Positions 63,056-64,000 of a DNA stretch of 64,000 bases are shown piece by piece; within the stretch, counting starts at the first letter, position 1; each line of letters begins with the position of its first letter. The notes beneath the pieces were generated by a model. It searched no databases. It had not been told where the DNA came from and worked only from the letters and a program-made list of their open reading frames with translations. The stretch is from Marinobacter sp. Its GTDB lineage: Bacteria; Pseudomonadota; Gammaproteobacteria; Pseudomonadales; Oleiphilaceae. Both the position numbers and the translations under genes were made by a program. Where the stretch lies: assembly GCA_014359475.1 (NCBI GenBank), contig JACIZI010000001.1, positions 336,936-400,935 of the forward strand, written 5' to 3'.

Positions 63056-63892
63056 ATGAGGCTTGTCGCTTTAGACCTAATCCGGTTTTTCGCCGCAATA
63101 TTTGTAGTATTTTACCATTATACCTATAGACCCAACTCTACGGATTTTGGTTACCTTTCTTACATATCCCAGTACGGTTACTTGGGTGTTCCTCTGTTTT
63201 TTATGATTAGCGGGTTTGTTATTGCTCTATCAGCGCACAACCGGACACCAGTAAAGTTTGCTGTTTCCCGTTTTTTACGACTCTACCCTACGTTATGGGT
63301 ATGCGTTATTTTTACTGTCGTTGTAGCAAGCCTATTATCCAATGCAAACTTCTCCACAAAGCAGATTCTAGCCAACTTTACGCTGCTTAATGAGTATTTA
63401 GGCATTTCAGACGTAGACGGTGTGTACTGGACATTAAAACAAGAGCTAAAATTCTACTTTTGCGTTTTTTTACTTTTGATTTTTAATGTCTTTAATAAAT
63501 TCAGGATTTGGATCACCGGCTGGATCCTATTGACGGCAATTCATGCAATTTCCGGTCAACCCTTTTTTTTGGGATGGTTCATTTCACCAGGGTATTCGCC
63601 ATTCTTTATCGCTGGAATCGGTTTCTACCTCCTGCATAAGGAAGGGAAGAGCTCCTTCACTACTGTAGTAATTTTTTCTTCATTGGTCCTTGGCGTCATT
63701 AAAGCCTATGAGCAGGCTAGTGGATTCATACAGAGCCCTGTTTTCTTGGAAAGGCTTACTGCGCCCATCATAGTAATAGGTTTTTTTGTTACGATGTACG
63801 CATTCTCACTTGGAAAGCTACAACTGGAAGACAGAAGGTCATACGTGGTGCTAGGCTCTCTCACCTATCCTTTGTACCTAAGGAAACACTGA
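63056..63892 (+). pseudogene. Acyltransferase-3 gene interrupted by IS5-family insertion
   Basis: The frame from ATG 63056 begins MRLVALDLIRFFAAIFVVFY and YHYTYR, the catalytic-histidine helix, then GYLGVPLFFMISGFVIAL and SRFLRLYPTLWVCV. About eight to nine membrane helices follow. The coding sequence is intact until SLTYPLYL, then the IS5 terminus at 63882 adds RKH and a stop. Intact relatives continue with a His-rich helix and 40-80 more residues. The gene would O-acetylate a surface polysaccharide; loss of the last helices probably inactivates it. A and T are higher than in the core genes. Confidence 0.85.
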
Positions 63893-64000
63893 TTTATTCC
63901 CCTCACGGTGTCGGTTTAGTAAAATGAAAGTCCCTCCGCAAGAATGGCCAGAGACTGTCATGAAGCAAACGAGTTTCGCCCAGGCAGAGTTTGCTGCCAA
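63882..64000 (+). mobile_element. IS5-family insertion sequence, left end and transposase start (cut by window edge)
   Basis: The element begins GGAAACACTGATTTATTCCC, identical to the terminus at 48998, immediately after CTAA (63878-63881), an IS5-type YTAR target. A transposase start lies at 63960: MKQTSFAQAEFAAK, matching the N-terminus of a common IS5-family transposase group and running off the window. Unlike the 48.9-kb remnant, the first 13 codons here have no frameshift, so this copy may be active. Confidence 0.88.

Noticed and set aside
1-64000. CRISPR arrays, tRNA genes, rRNA genes and replication origins
   Set aside because: I looked for regularly spaced repeats, cloverleaf-type sequences and rRNA landmarks on both strands and saw none; a computed search could still find a tRNA I missed.

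Overview
The window looks like chromosomal DNA of a marine gammaproteobacterium. It is GC-rich with short spacers, and the left half has a Pseudomonas/Marinobacter-type gene order (dnaX-ybaB-recR, rnd-ycgL-ycgN, fadD-hrpA, gspA/gspB-dinG). A Marinobacter-like organism is my best guess, inferred from protein character and gene order and not proven.

Positions 1-23.7 kb are core genome, nearly all on the minus strand: a DinG helicase cut by the window edge, a GspB/ExeA pair, a patatin phospholipase with an MlaA-like protein, a thioesterase facing a FabH-like synthase, hrpA and fadD, a VWA/MoxR/CoxE-like trio, and a DNA-maintenance block (dnaX, ybaB, recR, rnd, ycgL, ycgN) followed upstream by the 4.5S RNA gene ffs. 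Many neighbours share TGATG, ATGA or TAATG stop/start overlaps.

Positions 24.0-46 kb hold a PEP-CTERM/exosortase A locus: an acyltransferase and an epimerase, the histidine kinase PrsK, the sigma-54 activator PrsR, the TPR lipoprotein PrsT, an SGNH hydrolase, a carbamoyltransferase/SxtJ-like/DUF5989-like trio, and exosortase XrtA fused to EpsI. There are four PEP-CTERM-type proteins (33.6, 37.1, 45.0 and 49.6 kb). The first two are paralogues, and each has a near-consensus -24/-12 promoter with a TGT-N11-ACA element about 65 bp further upstream, which is probably the PrsR enhancer. That gives a readable circuit: PrsK senses, PrsR with sigma-54 activates, the substrates are exported, and XrtA processes them in the inner membrane while the neighbouring genes make the polysaccharide.

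Positions 39.7-62.2 kb are an accessory polysaccharide locus: seven glycosyltransferases of the GT4/GT1 type plus one GT2, a DegT aminotransferase, two pyruvyltransferase-family proteins, two sulfotransferases, a polysaccharide deacetylase, a Wzx-type flippase and an unusual multidomain lipoprotein. I see no Wzy polymerase, initiating transferase or chain-length regulator in the window.

Two patches show rearrangement. At 48.1-50.8 kb, a 2.66-kb segment of decayed acyltransferases, an IS5-family remnant and an intact plus a decayed PEP-CTERM gene lies between direct repeats that share an exact 38-bp core. At 62.4-64.0 kb, an IS1380-type transposase tail precedes an acyltransferase gene that is cut by an IS5-family element running off the window. 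Both IS5 copies start with the same terminal sequence and abut YTAR tetranucleotides.
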